This document shows positions 32,304-44,732 of a DNA stretch of 64,000 nucleotides, piece after piece (position 1 is the first letter of the stretch; every line of letters starts with the position of its first letter). This DNA is from Linyphia triangularis. Taxonomy: Eukaryota; Arthropoda; Arachnida; Araneae; Linyphiidae. A model generated the notes under the pieces. That model did not search any database, was not told where the DNA came from, and saw only the letters and a list, made by a program, of their open reading frames with translations. Position numbers and translations under genes: made by a program. The stretch lies in NCBI GenBank assembly GCA_963978545.1, contig OZ021729.1:14225501-14289500 (forward strand), read 5' to 3'.

Positions 32304-32640
32304 CTAGACCAAGTCCAAGAGACCGTACGCCCAAAGGAAGTCTCGAACCAGCGCAGGGTTTTTAAAGAGATCGCTCTTCTCCAAATTCAAACAGGAAAGC
32401 AGATGGTCCGGTGAAGCTTGATGGGAAACACACTTGAGGCACACAGGGTACTCCTTTTGTCCCTGAACATATGCAACTGTGCGAGTATGTCCGGTGATGG
32501 TGGTTTGTAATTTCCTGTCGCCCTTCAGCTCCAGGACGTTTTTGTTCATACCAGTCATGAGTTGGTGGAATCCTCCATGTCTTGCTGTTGTCGGCTCTGA
32601 CCTTTGAGGAAATTTCCCTAAACGTAAGATGACCACAATT
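32304..32640 (-). pseudogene. C-terminal fragment of a non-LTR retrotransposon polyprotein
   Basis: The minus-strand frame ends with YPVCLKCVSHQASPDHLLSC and then about 30 residues to YGLLDLV and a stop. A Cys-x2-Cys ... His-x4-Cys cluster preceded by SGH/TGHTRT, and a closing MDLV/LDLV, is a pattern I know from RNase H ends of arachnid non-LTR elements. Only this tail is present, and the overlapping frame 32362-32673 is a shadow. Fragment and family level are confident; the clade is not. Confidence 0.65.
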
Positions 32641-32752
32641 TTCGGATGTTACAGCAGAGCCCTCCTTAACCAATCCATCGGCTATTTGTTAGGAAAGCTA
32701 TTCTAAATTTTTGTAAACATCAAGTGCAAAGTAATGGGTCAAAATTGAAATT

Positions 32753-32886
32753 CCGGTACTGATTCTGCGTCAAGAATTGTTTACATAAAACCACGCCAAA
32801 TTATGTTCAATTGTCATTAAAAAAAAATGGCGGGACAGCCATTTTTTGGCAAAAATTACCTTGCGCAGAATCCCTACCGGACTTGG
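32753..32886. mobile_element. Small foldback F4, copy 1
   Basis: CCGGTACTGATTCTGCGTCAA at the left (21 bases, diverged) and the complement-like TTGCGCAGAATCCCTACCGG at the right. Related copies lie at 44940-45087 and 48725-48872, and a fragment near 17143-17167. Confidence 0.6.
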
Positions 32887-33485
32887 ATATTGACAACGGC
32901 CCCATTTAACAAAAAAATACCGATATTTTCCCACCAATCTTTTTATTCCAAGCACAACAAAACCATTCAAGTTAAAGCAGGGGATCTTGCCTATTGGCTC
33001 TTACGCCACAGGTTTCCGCTGTTACAAAATCCATATTCTTGCTGAAAAATAGACAGCCATCATTCTCGAGTCAATTTTTGGCAAATTGCCCAGTTGGCCT
33101 CTTACAAAACCAGGTTCCATTTTTGCAATTAAGTAAAAAACAAATACCTACAAAATAGGCGATCAAAAATATTTGAGAAACGGCAACTACCAAGTAGAAA
33201 CTACAGAGTATATAGCTGACATTTTGTGGTAGAAACCTCACCATAACAAACGGAGCGAAAGGATTACGTCACCGAACCTTTCGAGACACTTGACGTCATA
33301 CTCAAAATCGGCCCGTTTTGAGCGGATCGCAATTTGAGGGTTTTTTGCGCATTTTCTTTTCTTAGTATTTAAATAACTAATTATTTTTTAAGAACTTTTA
33401 TTCGAATATTTAGAATCAGAAAGAAATTCTTTATAAATATAAATCAACTTCATTCACTTTTAAAAAATGCGGGAATCATCCATTG

Positions 33486-33950
33486 CACATAAACTTTAAT
33501 TTTACAATACAGTAGATTGAATTCCCATTGAAATTTGAAAAATTGTTTGAATTTTAGCTTTCAGTGGAAATTAAAACTGTGTGCATCTGAATTATGTGAC
33601 AAACAATTTTTTTTTTACCTGTAAATTCATTATTTTTCCGTTTAACTCTCCAAAGCCAGGTGTGCAACTACATATACACTAAAAATAAATGGATATACCA
33701 GCACTGTTACAGAATCCATTTTTCCTGCAAAAAGAGGTTATATCCTAATAATACATCAATCTTACTGATACTTAATACATTCAACAGTTATTAATAATGA
33801 GATTAAATAAAACCTCATGTCCAAGAGTTGCTACTCTGACGTTTCAGAACTTTATAATCAAAATTATGTACAAACAAACTTATATTTTTGCTTCATGATC
33901 AACATAACATTACTCCAAAGTGGATGATGAAGTACCCGATTCCATTACGC
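33486..33950. other. No recognisable gene
   Basis: AT-rich and nothing supportable. Confidence 0.4.
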
Positions 33951-33954
33951 TCTT

Positions 33955-34325
33955 CCGTTATGTCAATAGCAACGATATCGATAAACAACTGGACAAGACT
34001 GCTTAACGCTAGAAAAATGAAGCGGTTACAATATAGATGGGTGAATAAAAAATACGGTTTGACAATTGAAAATAGAACCTTGGATTGTACACATCAACTG
34101 TCAATAGTAGCCCTTAATTAGTAATAATATGCAAAAAATATCTACTCTAGAACTTAACAAGGTTTCTCGCATTCCCACCCAACTATAAAACTGAACTGCG
34201 ATTGGTTAATCATCCACCCACCATCCTCAACCACCGGCGCGTTTCCCCCCTAGCATTGTCATCGAAGCAGTCATCCAGTTGGTCATCAATATCGATGGTT
34301 AATAGTGACATATCAAAGTCAATCT
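33955..34325 (-). repeat. Dispersed repeat R4 with inverted ends, copy 2
   Basis: About 33955-34010 ('atatcgataaacaactgga') is inverted relative to 34262-34320 ('ccagttggtcatcaatatcg'). The middle matches 18750-18890 in opposite orientation. Probably a foldback element. Confidence 0.55.
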
Positions 34326-34380
34326 ACCATCTTCTCATTTCAGACTCTAAATACTTTTAAAAACTAATATTTTCGGAATA

Positions 34381-35042
34381 CAGGGTTTCCACTCTTATTG
34401 AAGAAAATAATTCAAGGACTTTCAAGGACCTTTTTAATAGTAGTTAAGAAAAGAGACATATTGGATGATTGCTTTTATTTCCAAAGCTCAATTAAATGCA
34501 TATTGGTCTTAGTAAAATATAGTTAGTAACCTAAAATTAAATTTAAGAGGGAATGTCAGTCTCGCCCTATCCCATAGACTTGATGCTTTTTTTTTTCTGC
34601 CGGAGTTTTGAAGCATATGAAGTTTTATAATAGGCACATCAGTAATAAAATTTCATTAAAAAATTTGAATGCAAAAAAACTAGTGGTCTTTTATTAAGAA
34701 ATAAAAATCATGCTTTTAAAAAAAATGAGTACAAAAATGAAAAAAACACTAGTGATTTAGCCTTCACATTTTAGTTATGATTTAAATTCTTCAAAGGAGT
34801 ACTCCAGCAGATATGGTGGCTGAAAAAATAAAACACTATGAGGCAGAGACTGACTGGAATTCCTTCTTAATAACTTGTAATACAGTACATTATATAAAAA
34901 TTAGGAGCTCAAAAAAGTTTCGAATGAAACAATTAATCCTCAAATAGTGTCTTGTTTTTAATCCGTATGACCACGCATGAAATTTTTAATGACACTTGTA
35001 CGCAGGAAGAAATTTTTATAGAGCCCTGGTGTGGAACCCTGC
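34381..35042. mobile_element. CAGGGTT-type TIR element (662 bp)
   Basis: It begins CAGGGTTTCCACTC and ends GTGTGGAACCCTG. Related ends occur at 37930, 40113 and 42175. No transposase frame and no clear duplication. Confidence 0.6.
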
Positions 35043-35889
35043 AAGTCATGTTCAATTCGGAAATCTAATTACTTTATCGTGATGTAGTGGGATCAGCTTT
35101 AACTGTAATGATGAAAGAATAGTAACCTAATCCAATCATCATTATTACAAGGTTTCGCTAAACAGAAACTAAGACCAAGTTTCTCTGGGATATCAAATCG
35201 ATTAACCAAACTGTTTCCAGAGCAGAGTAGGGAAAGTTCAGGATCAGCATCAGTCAACAAGATAAATAAAATTTGAAATTACAATGATAAACCTACAAGA
35301 TACTTCAATGAAACTTGGAGTGGTAAAAATGGCATCTTTACTAAGCAGTGCATTAAGGAAAATGACTCGTAAGAAAGGCCTAAGAATCAAAATGGGCAAT
35401 TCAGAAAAGACATTCACCTAGCACTGCTAAAAACTTCCAAGACACAGGTAACATATCCACAAAGCTTCAACTAATCTGAAAATAAAAAATAGCCTACTTA
35501 ATAATCATAAAACAAACCAAATTGAAGCTACACAGAAACTAAAAACGTACAAGAAACTAAAAACATATAAGAAAAAAAAAAAATATTAAGGATTTGAATT
35601 TTTTTAAATTCATGACACATAACCAAAATCTGAAGAGAACATTTGTTTTTATTGATGTAGTCAATAAATAAAAACAAAGCTAACATTAACCACTCTACCA
35701 GAAATTAAAAAGGTTAAAAGCCAAAAGTCTGAATTTAATCAGCAGATAATCAGCATCAAACTTTTCTTCACCGTCAAATTATTTTAAAAACAGAAGATTC
35801 AATTCCAACATTAGATAAAAAAAAAAGTAGCTAACAATAAGCGATTGTAATCATTTTAAAAATCATAACTAATTGCTATACCTTCAGAG
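35043..35889. other. Start of the diverged repeat array, no gene
   Basis: AT-rich. Parts (around 35640-35770, 'gtagtcaataaataaa') recur at 38370-38460 and 42090-42160, so the array starts about here. Confidence 0.5.
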
Positions 35890-36271
35890 GTCATTAGAAC
35901 AAGCCTTCATAATTGCAGGATTCTTTTCATTAAAATCAAGATGGTAGATGTAATCACAAGGCGAGAAATTTTATTAATAATTTAAACTTAGTAATTGTAG
36001 CTATACTCAGGATACTGTAAATCTCAAATGAAGATAGACATTGTTTTTATATAGCTGTCTTATGTACCCCAAAATAAAATACTGCTAGACCAACAGCAGT
36101 CCAGCAGTAGCGTTGTAGGGGATAAGTCAAAGAGATTAAAAATTTTACTAAAATTGTGTAATGTTTGCTGATTCAGTAAAAAAAGGTGTTCATTATACAG
36201 TCACTAGAGGTGTCAGGGTATCATCATTTTCAGCAATATAAACACAAGTCACAGCCAATGCATAATAACAA

Positions 36272-37394
36272 TCTATATATTTAATAGGCAATACATTTTT
36301 TGGGGTTAGTCCGTCCGCCTAAACTGCTCAACCAATTTCAATGATCAAGGTGTCATTTTAAAGGAAATAAGCTGTAGATTTGCCAAAACGTGCCAAAATA
36401 ATTTATTAACACTTTATTAATTAGTTAAATTTCAATATTTTTCATCATTAAGCTACTACAAAGCCTCAATGATTTTGAATATATGATTGGCAACATCCTT
36501 ACGTATGTAAACAACAAACCGGCTGCTCGGGGGTTCAACCAACCAACCAACTGTTGCTAATTTTAAAGCTATCCTTACGTATGTAAACAACAAACTCGCT
36601 CCTAATTTTAAAGCTCTTTTTAAACTCTTCGTTTCAAAGTTGATTTTTTCTGTTTTTCTAAAGCATTTTTGTATTAGAGTAATTATTATTTTGAAGTATT
36701 TCTATCCAGAAAATGCCTCGCGTTGGACGTCGTCGTTCTCCCTTACGTATGTAAACAACAAACCCGCCGTTGCTAATTTTAAAGCTCTTTTTAAACTCTT
36801 CGTTTCAAAGTTGATTTTTTCTGTTTTTCTGAAGCATTTTTGTATTAGAGTAATTATTATTTTGAAGTATTTCTATCCAGAAAATGCCTCGCGTTGGACG
36901 TCGTCGTTCTCCCTTACGTATGTAAACAACAAACCCGCCGTTGCTAATTTTAAAGCTCTTTTTAAACTCTTCGTTTCAAAGTTGATTTTTTCTGTTTTTC
37001 TGAAGCATTTTTGTATTAGAGTAATTATTATTTTGAAGTATTTCTATCCAGAAAATGCTTCGCGTTGGACGTCGTTCTCTAACAGGGCGACTTATCAGAT
37101 TAAATAAAAGATATTAGGACTTCAATGTAAGGAAATGAATGAAGTTTTAAGTCAGAATGTTGGCGGATAGTATATTTAACTTTCTATTATGAAACTTGCA
37201 GTTTGGGTGTTTTCTCTATTAGGCCTTACATTAAATTTATAAAAATTTGGTTAAATTTTTTATGGCTGGAAAACCTATTCGAACGCAACAAGATGTTTTA
37301 ACCACAAATTCGAGCGGCAAAGCCGCTCAATCCGAGCGTAGCGAGGCGTTTGGGGGTTGGCGAGCATTAGCGAGCAGGGGGCGAAGCCCCCTAG
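36272..37394 (+). mobile_element. Non-autonomous Helitron (1,123 bp) with proven empty site
   Basis: It begins TCTATATATTTAATAGGC after A and ends with the hairpin GGGGGC-GAA-GCCCCC plus TAG before T. Two other array units (near 39405-39440 and 41130-41165) run uninterrupted through the insertion point: 'cagatactaaatacaattac' there versus 'acaa' / 'tttatcctaaatacgtttac' here. It contains a 171-bp tandem repeat. Confidence 0.88.
36497..37080 (+). repeat. Tandem repeat, 168-171 bp unit, inside the Helitron
   Basis: A truncated unit (36497-36572) and three nearly identical units start at 36573, 36741 and 36912, each beginning CCTTACGTATGTAAACAACA. Each ends with an ATG followed by a short basic peptide, RVGRRR in units 1-2. 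In unit 3 it runs MLRVGRRSLTGRLIRLNKRY to a stop. Because 168 and 171 are multiples of three, one frame stays open for 155 codons (36640-37107), but it does not look like a protein. Confidence 0.9.
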
Positions 37395-37929
37395 TTTATC
37401 CTAAATACGTTTACTATTTTATACAGAGGGTATACATGTACAAATCTTCATTGCAAAAAGCTCAGATGAATTTCAGCTGCCTTGGTTTAGTACGAAGCTT
37501 GCTGCAGGAAAACCACAAACTTGAGTTGCCAGAGTAGTCAATTTTTATGGACAAAGCCAATTCTATTACAAAACAAACTTTCTACAAGCAATTTTGTTTA
37601 ATATGCAAGATTGGTAAAACCTCATTAAATTACTAATTTAATACACTTTAATGAAAAATAATGGCAATTATTAATAAGAGGTGCTTACAGAAAATGACTC
37701 AAAAGAAAAGCCTGGCAATAAAACGGACAATTCTCAAAAGTCATTCACTTAGCACTACAAAAAAAAAATTATGTACCAAGTTCTTCACAAATCCATGGAG
37801 CTACAATTGTTTTAGAAATTGAAAGCAACCAGCTTAATTAAGATACAAGCTGAATTTAATCAGGTAACAAATCAAGACATTATAGTCAATATCTGATCAA
37901 TAACCCTAACACCATCCTTTAAGGGCATG

Positions 37930-38326
37930 CAGGGTTCCCACTCAAATCACAGAATGAAAATCAATGACTTTTAAGAACCTAAAAAATGTTTTAAGGACCT
38001 TTGAAAATTTGTTTTCAGGCATCATGTCTACACATGAATTTTTAATAAAGTATATTCAGCCAAAAAAGTTACAAATTGGTGGATGCGCAATACAAATATG
38101 AGAGAGAATTCCGAAACAGTGCAGATAAGTGGCGGTCACGCGGGGATAGCAAGTCCGAGTTGTATTTTCATAACTTTTGCAGTTGGGCACACAACATCCG
38201 CAAAAATTAAGGACCTCTAAGCATTTTCAAGGATTTTTAAGCACCTCTAAGCATTATCAAGGCCTTGAAAACAAGTTCAAAAATATGAAGCACTTTTAAT
38301 GACTTTCAATGACCGTGGAAACACTG
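37930..38326. mobile_element. CAGGGTT-type TIR element, 397 bp
   Basis: CAGGGTTCCCACTC at the left, GTGGAAACACTG at the right, flanked by GCATG on both sides. The array unit near 42055-42080 lacks it. Confidence 0.62.
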
Positions 38327-40112
38327 GCATGCCAGGCCAGTTCACTTCTTGAAAAGAGTACAATTGTTATTGTTCATGTAGTCAATAAATAAAATAGACC
38401 AGAAAATAAAAAGGTTAAAAGCCAACTCAGTCTGAATTTAGTCATCAGGTAATCAGCATCATAAACAAGCTTTTATGCACCTTCAAATTATTTTTAAAAC
38501 AAGATTCAATACAAACACAAGAAACAAAAGTACCTAACAATAGAATAAAAGTGTTTGTAATCACAGGGGACACGGTGATCAAAAAATTATTAAGGAATTT
38601 AAGGGATAATTCCAAAAATTGTAAGAACATTTTATTGATAATTCAAAGAAACTTAAGAGATCTTTTTTAAAAATTTGGGGTATTTCTTTTAAAGTTGACA
38701 AAAGCTATTAAGAAATTCTTTTTAAAACATGTTTTAATACTGTCAAAAAAACTTACTATTTTAAAAAAATTTAATAATTAAAATCTCGGAAAAGATATAC
38801 CACTGTGGATGGTTATCTGGATTTTTTCATGGGTTTTGGAAGAAAATAGGGAAGTTGGGGTTTAATTTTTTAAGAAATATAAAAAAATGCAAGTACAATT
38901 TTAGGATCAAACAAAGTTTCAAGAAATATTGGAATTTTAGGGTGATACAAAATTTCAAAGAAATATTAAGAATTTTATGGCAAATGTGAACCCTGTAATC
39001 ACTTTAAAATTCATAACTAATAGCTATTCCTACAGTGGTAATCAGAACAAGCCTTCATAATTGCAGGATTCTTTTCATTATAATCAAGATGGTAGATGTA
39101 ATCACAAGGCGAGAAATTTCATTAATAATTTAAACATATTAGTAATTATAGCTATACTCAGGATACTGTAAATCTCAAATGAAGATAGACATTGTTTTTA
39201 TATAGCTGTCTTATGTACCCCAAAATAAAATACTGCTAGACCAACAGCAGTCCAGCAGTAGCGTTGTAGGGGATAAGTCACAGATTAACATTTTTTACAA
39301 AAATAGTGTAATGTTTGCTGATTCAGTAAAAAAAGATTGTGTTCATTATACAATCACTAGAGGTGTCAGGGTATCATCATTTTCAGCAAGATAAACACAA
39401 GTTACAGCTAATGTATAGTGCAGATACTAAATACAATTACTATATTTTGCAGGAGGTATACATGTGCAATCTTCATTGCAAAAAGTTCAGAGGATTTTCA
39501 GCTGCCTTAGTTTGGTACGAAGCTCGCTGCAGGAAAACCAAGACCTTGTGATTATATATTAGATTATACAATATATGACTAATATATTATATTATTGATA
39601 TATAATAAATTCCCTATAATAATATATTATCCTTGTTCATAGAAAAATATTTACGAGCCTTCATATTTAAAACAATTGAAATATAAAAACAGCTTCCCAG
39701 TTGCTCCATGCATTCCTTATGGGGCAAAAACAGAAAAACCCCTCAGGCAGTCAATTGGCCAACAGTGCACATCACCTTTTGATCTCTCTCCCTATATAGG
39801 CACTCTGATCAGCAACATAAACAAGGTTTCTGCACTACAAATAAACTTTAAAACAAAAGATTCAATACAAACATTAGATACAAAAGTAGCAAACAGTAAA
39901 AATGACTAAGCATTTCAAAATTCGTAACTAATTGCTATACATTCAAAGGTATTCTGAACAAGCCTTCATAATTGCAGGATTCTTTTCATTAAAATCAAGA
40001 TGGTATATGTAATCACGAGGCGAGAAATTCTATTAATAACTTAAACATAATATTCGTAATTATAGCTATAAACAGGATATTGCTAATCTCAAATGAACAT
40101 TGTTTTTATATA

Positions 40113-40917
40113 CAGGGTTTCTGCAAAATAAAATGTCACAAATCCATGACTTTTCAAGATTGAAGCAAATAATTTTCCATGACTCAAGAAATCAAATCGC
40201 AAAACAAAATAATAAAAATAATAATAACAACTTATATGAATTTTACGAACACGAACATAGAAAGTAAATCAATATACCACAAAATGATTTTTATAAATTT
40301 TTATTGTAAATTAAGTAAAAAATCCTTGTCTCAGTAATTTCCAAATCAGAAGAAAAAGTGAAAAATAATTTTCCATTCTTTGATATTTCAGGTGTTAATA
40401 AAGCTAATCAATCTTGAACAGTAATTTGAAGAAAAAGTCAATAATAATAAATTATATCATCAAAAATCAAATGTTTTGATATCAACAATGCAAAACAAAA
40501 GAAAGATGGGGGAAAAAAGAATTAAATGGAAACACAAGCTTATCAAAACTGTTTATTTCAGTTCTCATATTATGAATTTTTTACTTATGAGACCTTACTC
40601 GTGTGATGTCACAAATTTGGAGTTCAGGAATGTTTTCATTGACCATGGTTTTTAACTGTGACCGTTGTTTCCATCAAAACGTAAATAAAAACATTGATGA
40701 ATTTTCGATAAGCTGAATAGCGATCATGGCATTTAAGACGTTACAGTTACGTAATTTTACTTCAAATGTTTAGAAATCCATGAAATTCACTGTATTTCCA
40801 TGACTTAAGGCCATTTTTTTGCACAAAATTATGACTCTCCATGACAAAATTTACCCTATGTCCAAATTCATGACTTTCCATGACATTTCCTGACTTTCCA
40901 TATGCGCGGAAACCCTG
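40113..40917. mobile_element. CAGGGTT-type TIR element, 805 bp, with TATATA duplication
   Basis: CAGGGTTTCTGCA at the left, GCGCGGAAACCCTG at the right. TATATA precedes and follows it. The units at about 36045 and 39195 show the uninterrupted 'gtttttatatagctgtc'. Non-coding, with several 'catgactttcca' repeats near the right end. Confidence 0.72.
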
Positions 40918-41473
40918 TATATAGCTGTCTTATGTACCCAAAATAAAATACTGCTAGACTAACAGCAGTCAAACAGTAGCGTTGTAGGGGATAAGCCACA
41001 GATTAACATTTTTTACAAAAATTGTGTAATGTTTGCTGATTCAGTAAAAAAAGATTGTTCATTATACAATCACTAGAGGTGTCAGGGTATCATCATTTTC
41101 AGCAAGATAAACACAAGTTGCATCTAATGTATAATGCAGATACTAAATACAATTACTATATTTTGCAGGGGGTATACGTGTGCATTCTTCATTGCAAAAA
41201 GATCAGATGAGTTTCAGCTACCTGGCTCAGTACGAAGCTTCACTACAGGGAAAATCATGACCTTGAATTGCCAGAGAAGTTTATTTTTAAGGGCAATGCC
41301 AATTCTATTCTAAATTAAACTTTCTACGTAGCAATTAACTACGTAGCGTGTTAATTTGTAAAACCTTATTAAACTGTTATTTAACATATACTTTAATGAG
41401 AAATAATTGCAATTTTTTTTGTAAGCAGGGCAGTGTCACAGAACCCAAAAGAAAAGCCTGACAAGATGGACAA

Positions 41474-41889
41474 TGAGGAACTTGCACAAGTGAGGGAAAT
41501 GAATATATGTTTGTATTTTCTAGTGTTATCCAACGAATATATTTGAACAGTGCAATTATTTCTTATCTTTATGCTTTCAATTAATCAAAAATCGAGCAAA
41601 GCAAAAGTCACGTGACCAAAAATACATAAAAAAAAAGTGACTAATTGAAAACGTGGCGAAAATCTGAGGAGGAAACTGGTCTAAAACGGGCTTTAGACCA
41701 GTTAATCGTCTGTGCGTTGACGTCACACGCAAAAGTAACTTTTTACTGCCAAATCGCAAAGTGAAAAACTAAATATATTTTTTTAACTATCTCTCTGAGC
41801 TCAAATTTTTTAAGGAATGGTATTGTTTTTCATGATTTTTTTCTCTACTTTTATTTAAAAATAAAACTAAAAAACAAGAAAGTTCCTCA
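41474..41889. mobile_element. Inverted-ended insertion in the array (416 bp)
   Basis: TGAGGAACTTGCACAAG at the left, CAAGAAAGTTCCTCA at the right. The empty unit at 37730-37745 and 43280-43300 reads 'ggacaattctcaaaagtc' straight through. No duplication was resolved. Confidence 0.6.
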
Positions 41890-42174
41890 TTCTCAAGTCA
41901 TTCACCTACTACTTCTCTGTACTAAGTTCTTTACAAATCCAAGAAGCTACAATTGTTCCGGAAATTGAAAGGAACTAGCTTAATTGAGATACAAACAGAT
42001 TTTCATTTGGTAAAAAATTAAGACAGTCAATATTTGAATAATAATTTAACACCATCATTTAGGGCCATGGCAGTTCACTTCAGAAAAGAATACAATTCTT
42101 ATTAACATAGTCAATAAATAAATGAAGTAAATATTACATACTATAAAAATTAAAAAGGTGCAAACTCAGTACAA

Positions 42175-42522
42175 CAGGGTTCATACTCAATTTAAGAAAA
42201 AAATTCCTTAAGATTTCCCCGAGTTATCAAGAGTCCAGTTCTCTATCAGAGTAAATTATTTTTAACCACATAAATATAGTCAAACCATGATTACACAAAT
42301 TCTTCAGATAACTTGAAAAAAAGTATTTTTTACTTAAGAATAAGGTGTGTAATCGAATAACTTTGTAACTTCAATTCCTCGAGTTAGGGTTAAACAAAGA
42401 GCACAGAAGAGAAGGATTTTTTCCCCAAGTAACAATGATTTTTTTCAGGTTTTAGAGGAATTTTTTCTTTTTCCCCTCAGATTTTAAGGCTGATTTAATT
42501 TCCCTGAGGAGTATGAACCCTG
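42175..42522. mobile_element. CAGGGTT-type TIR element, 348 bp
   Basis: CAGGGTTCATACTC at the left and the exact complement GAGTATGAACCCTG at the right. The unit near 39830-39860 is uninterrupted at this point. Confidence 0.7.
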
Positions 42523-43944
42523 ATTAACTTTTAAACATAAGATTCAATACAAACACTAGATACAAAAGTAACTAACAATAAAAGTTATTGTAATCAATTC
42601 AAAAATCATAACTAATTGCTATACATTCAGTGATAATCAGAATAAGCCTTTATGATTGCAGGATTCTTTTAATTGATACCAAGATGGTAAATATAATCAC
42701 AAAGCGAGAAACTCCATTAACAATTTAAATATCATATTAGTAATTGTAGCTATACACAGGATACTGAAAATCTCAAATAAAGATAAACATTGTTTTTAAT
42801 ATAGCTGTCTTTATGTACCCCAAAATAAAATACTGCTAGACAATAAGCATGCCAGTAGTAGCGTTGTAGGGGAAAGGGAAACCATATAAAACTTTTACAA
42901 AATTGTGAAATTTTTGCTGATTCAGTAAAAAAAAATAATGTTCATTATACAGTTACTAGAGGTGCCAGGGTATCATTTTCAATAAGCTGTATCTTGTAGG
43001 GAGTATGCATGTCCAAATCTTCATTGCAGTGGTCAGATAGGCTTCAGCTGATTTGGTACAGTGAAAAACACGAACTTATATTTCCAGTTAGTGGTCAATT
43101 TTTAAGGACTATGCTGATTCTATTTAAATATACTTTTTCCATGAAGTTTTATTTAATTTTTAAGATTGATTAAAGCACATTAAATTCTTATTTAATTAGT
43201 TCAATGAAAAATAATGGCAATTTTTAGTAAGCAGTGAGTTACGGAAAATGACCCAAAAGAAATGCCTGGCAATAAAAACGGACAATTCTCAAAAGTCATT
43301 TACCTAGCACCACTAAATCTGTCAGTACAAATCCATGAAGTTACCATGATTTTGGAAATTGGAATACCGCCCAATATAGGATTAATAATCTTGATGTCAT
43401 CATTTAAGCACACGAAAGTTCACTTCTGAAAGAGAAAAATTGCTATTGTAGTCAATAAATAAAATGAAAGGAAATATTGTATCAGAAATTTAAAAAGGTT
43501 CAAAGCCGACTCAGTTTGAATTTAGTCATCAGGTATTCAGATTTCTAACCATAAATTCATCATCATAGCAAGCTTTTCAAAATAAAATCTTTATATAATA
43601 AAGATTAAAAATTGATGCACAAAAATTAGATACAAAAAGTAAGGATCAATGGCAAATATTACAAGCAGTATTGCTTTACCATGCATAAATTGTTATACTA
43701 TACATTTGGAAGTATTCAAAACAAGCCTTCATAATTGCAGGATTTTTTTCATCACAATCAAAATGGTAAACATAATCACAAGGCAAGAGTGTTTGTTAAT
43801 TATAATATAATTTGGTAATTGTAGCTGTACACAGAATGTTGCAAATCTCAATAAAACTAATGAAATCAGATTAAATTTTTTTATATAAAAGATACAAATT
43901 TAATTTGCTGATTCAGAATAAAGGCGTTTATTACACAATCACTA

Positions 43945-44184
43945 TACTCAACTTCAACTTAACTAGACATCACTTAGACGGTAGATCGTGACAATGCTCA
44001 TAGGTATTTAATCCATTTTGGCGGAGTGAAGACATAATTCTCGCCAAACCTTATAGCCTTTTGTTCTCTACAGGGTTGTGGTTTGGCGAACATTATGCTT
44101 TTAGCCGCCAAAATAGATTAAATACCTATGAGCACTGTCACGATCTACCGTCTAAGTGATGACTAGTTAAGTTGAAGTTTAGTA
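43945..44184. mobile_element. Foldback MITE F3, copy 2, with TA target
   Basis: TACTCAACTTCAACTTAACT at the left, GTTGAAGTTTAGTA at the right, TA on both sides. Empty units read 'caatcactagaggtgtcag', so insertion was at the TA of CTAG. TA targeting points to a Tc1/mariner-type MITE. Confidence 0.88.
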
Positions 44185-44732
44185 TAGAAGTGTCACGATA
44201 TCATTTTCAACAAGACTTTACATTGAGATTAGTATCACCTGCTAAGTATTATAAAGCAGGACATTTTGTACTTAATTACTGATTAATGGAAAAGATTAAA
44301 AATTATAGTCTCAATTGAAAATAAAAAAGTTAAATTAAACCTTTCTGTAAGTTATCAATTTGCCCAACCATTTCGGAACAAAAAACTAGATATTAACACA
44401 CCGACAGTCATGGGAATGGGCGAAATTCTACAGTTGTCTTCCCTGCAAAATTTTGACGACTCTGCAAATTTTTTTTAATTATATTTCTAATTCAAATAGA
44501 TTATTTTTTAAATTGTTTTTTATTTATTTGGTTTTAGATAGGTTATAAACTTTCATCCTAATAAAAATATCTTCTCAAATTTCTCAACAATAGCAATATT
44601 ACATCAGTGAATATCAAATTTCAAAGTGCAAAAAAAAAAATTAAAAAAATAATATTCGCATTCTGGCACAAATATAGCTAAAATAAAGTATTTGGAGCAG
44701 ATTTTTGTATTTGGCGCAGGTCTGAGACCCTG

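Larger units (their letters stand above)
31754..33485 (+). mobile_element. TIR element carrying a THAP-domain remnant (1.73 kb)
   Basis: The ends are CAATGGACAATTCCCGCATT and, at the right, GGGAATCATCCATTG. The shorter relative at 1182-1725 shares both ends. A THAP-type zinc finger near the left end is what P-superfamily transposases carry, which suggests that origin. The remainder is filled with a non-LTR retrotransposon fragment and a small foldback. Confidence 0.6.

Noticed and set aside
36640..37107. 155-codon frame with three peptide repeats
   Set aside because: The 168-171-bp units are multiples of three and keep one frame open by arithmetic. The peptide is hydrophobic AT-derived sequence inside a Helitron.
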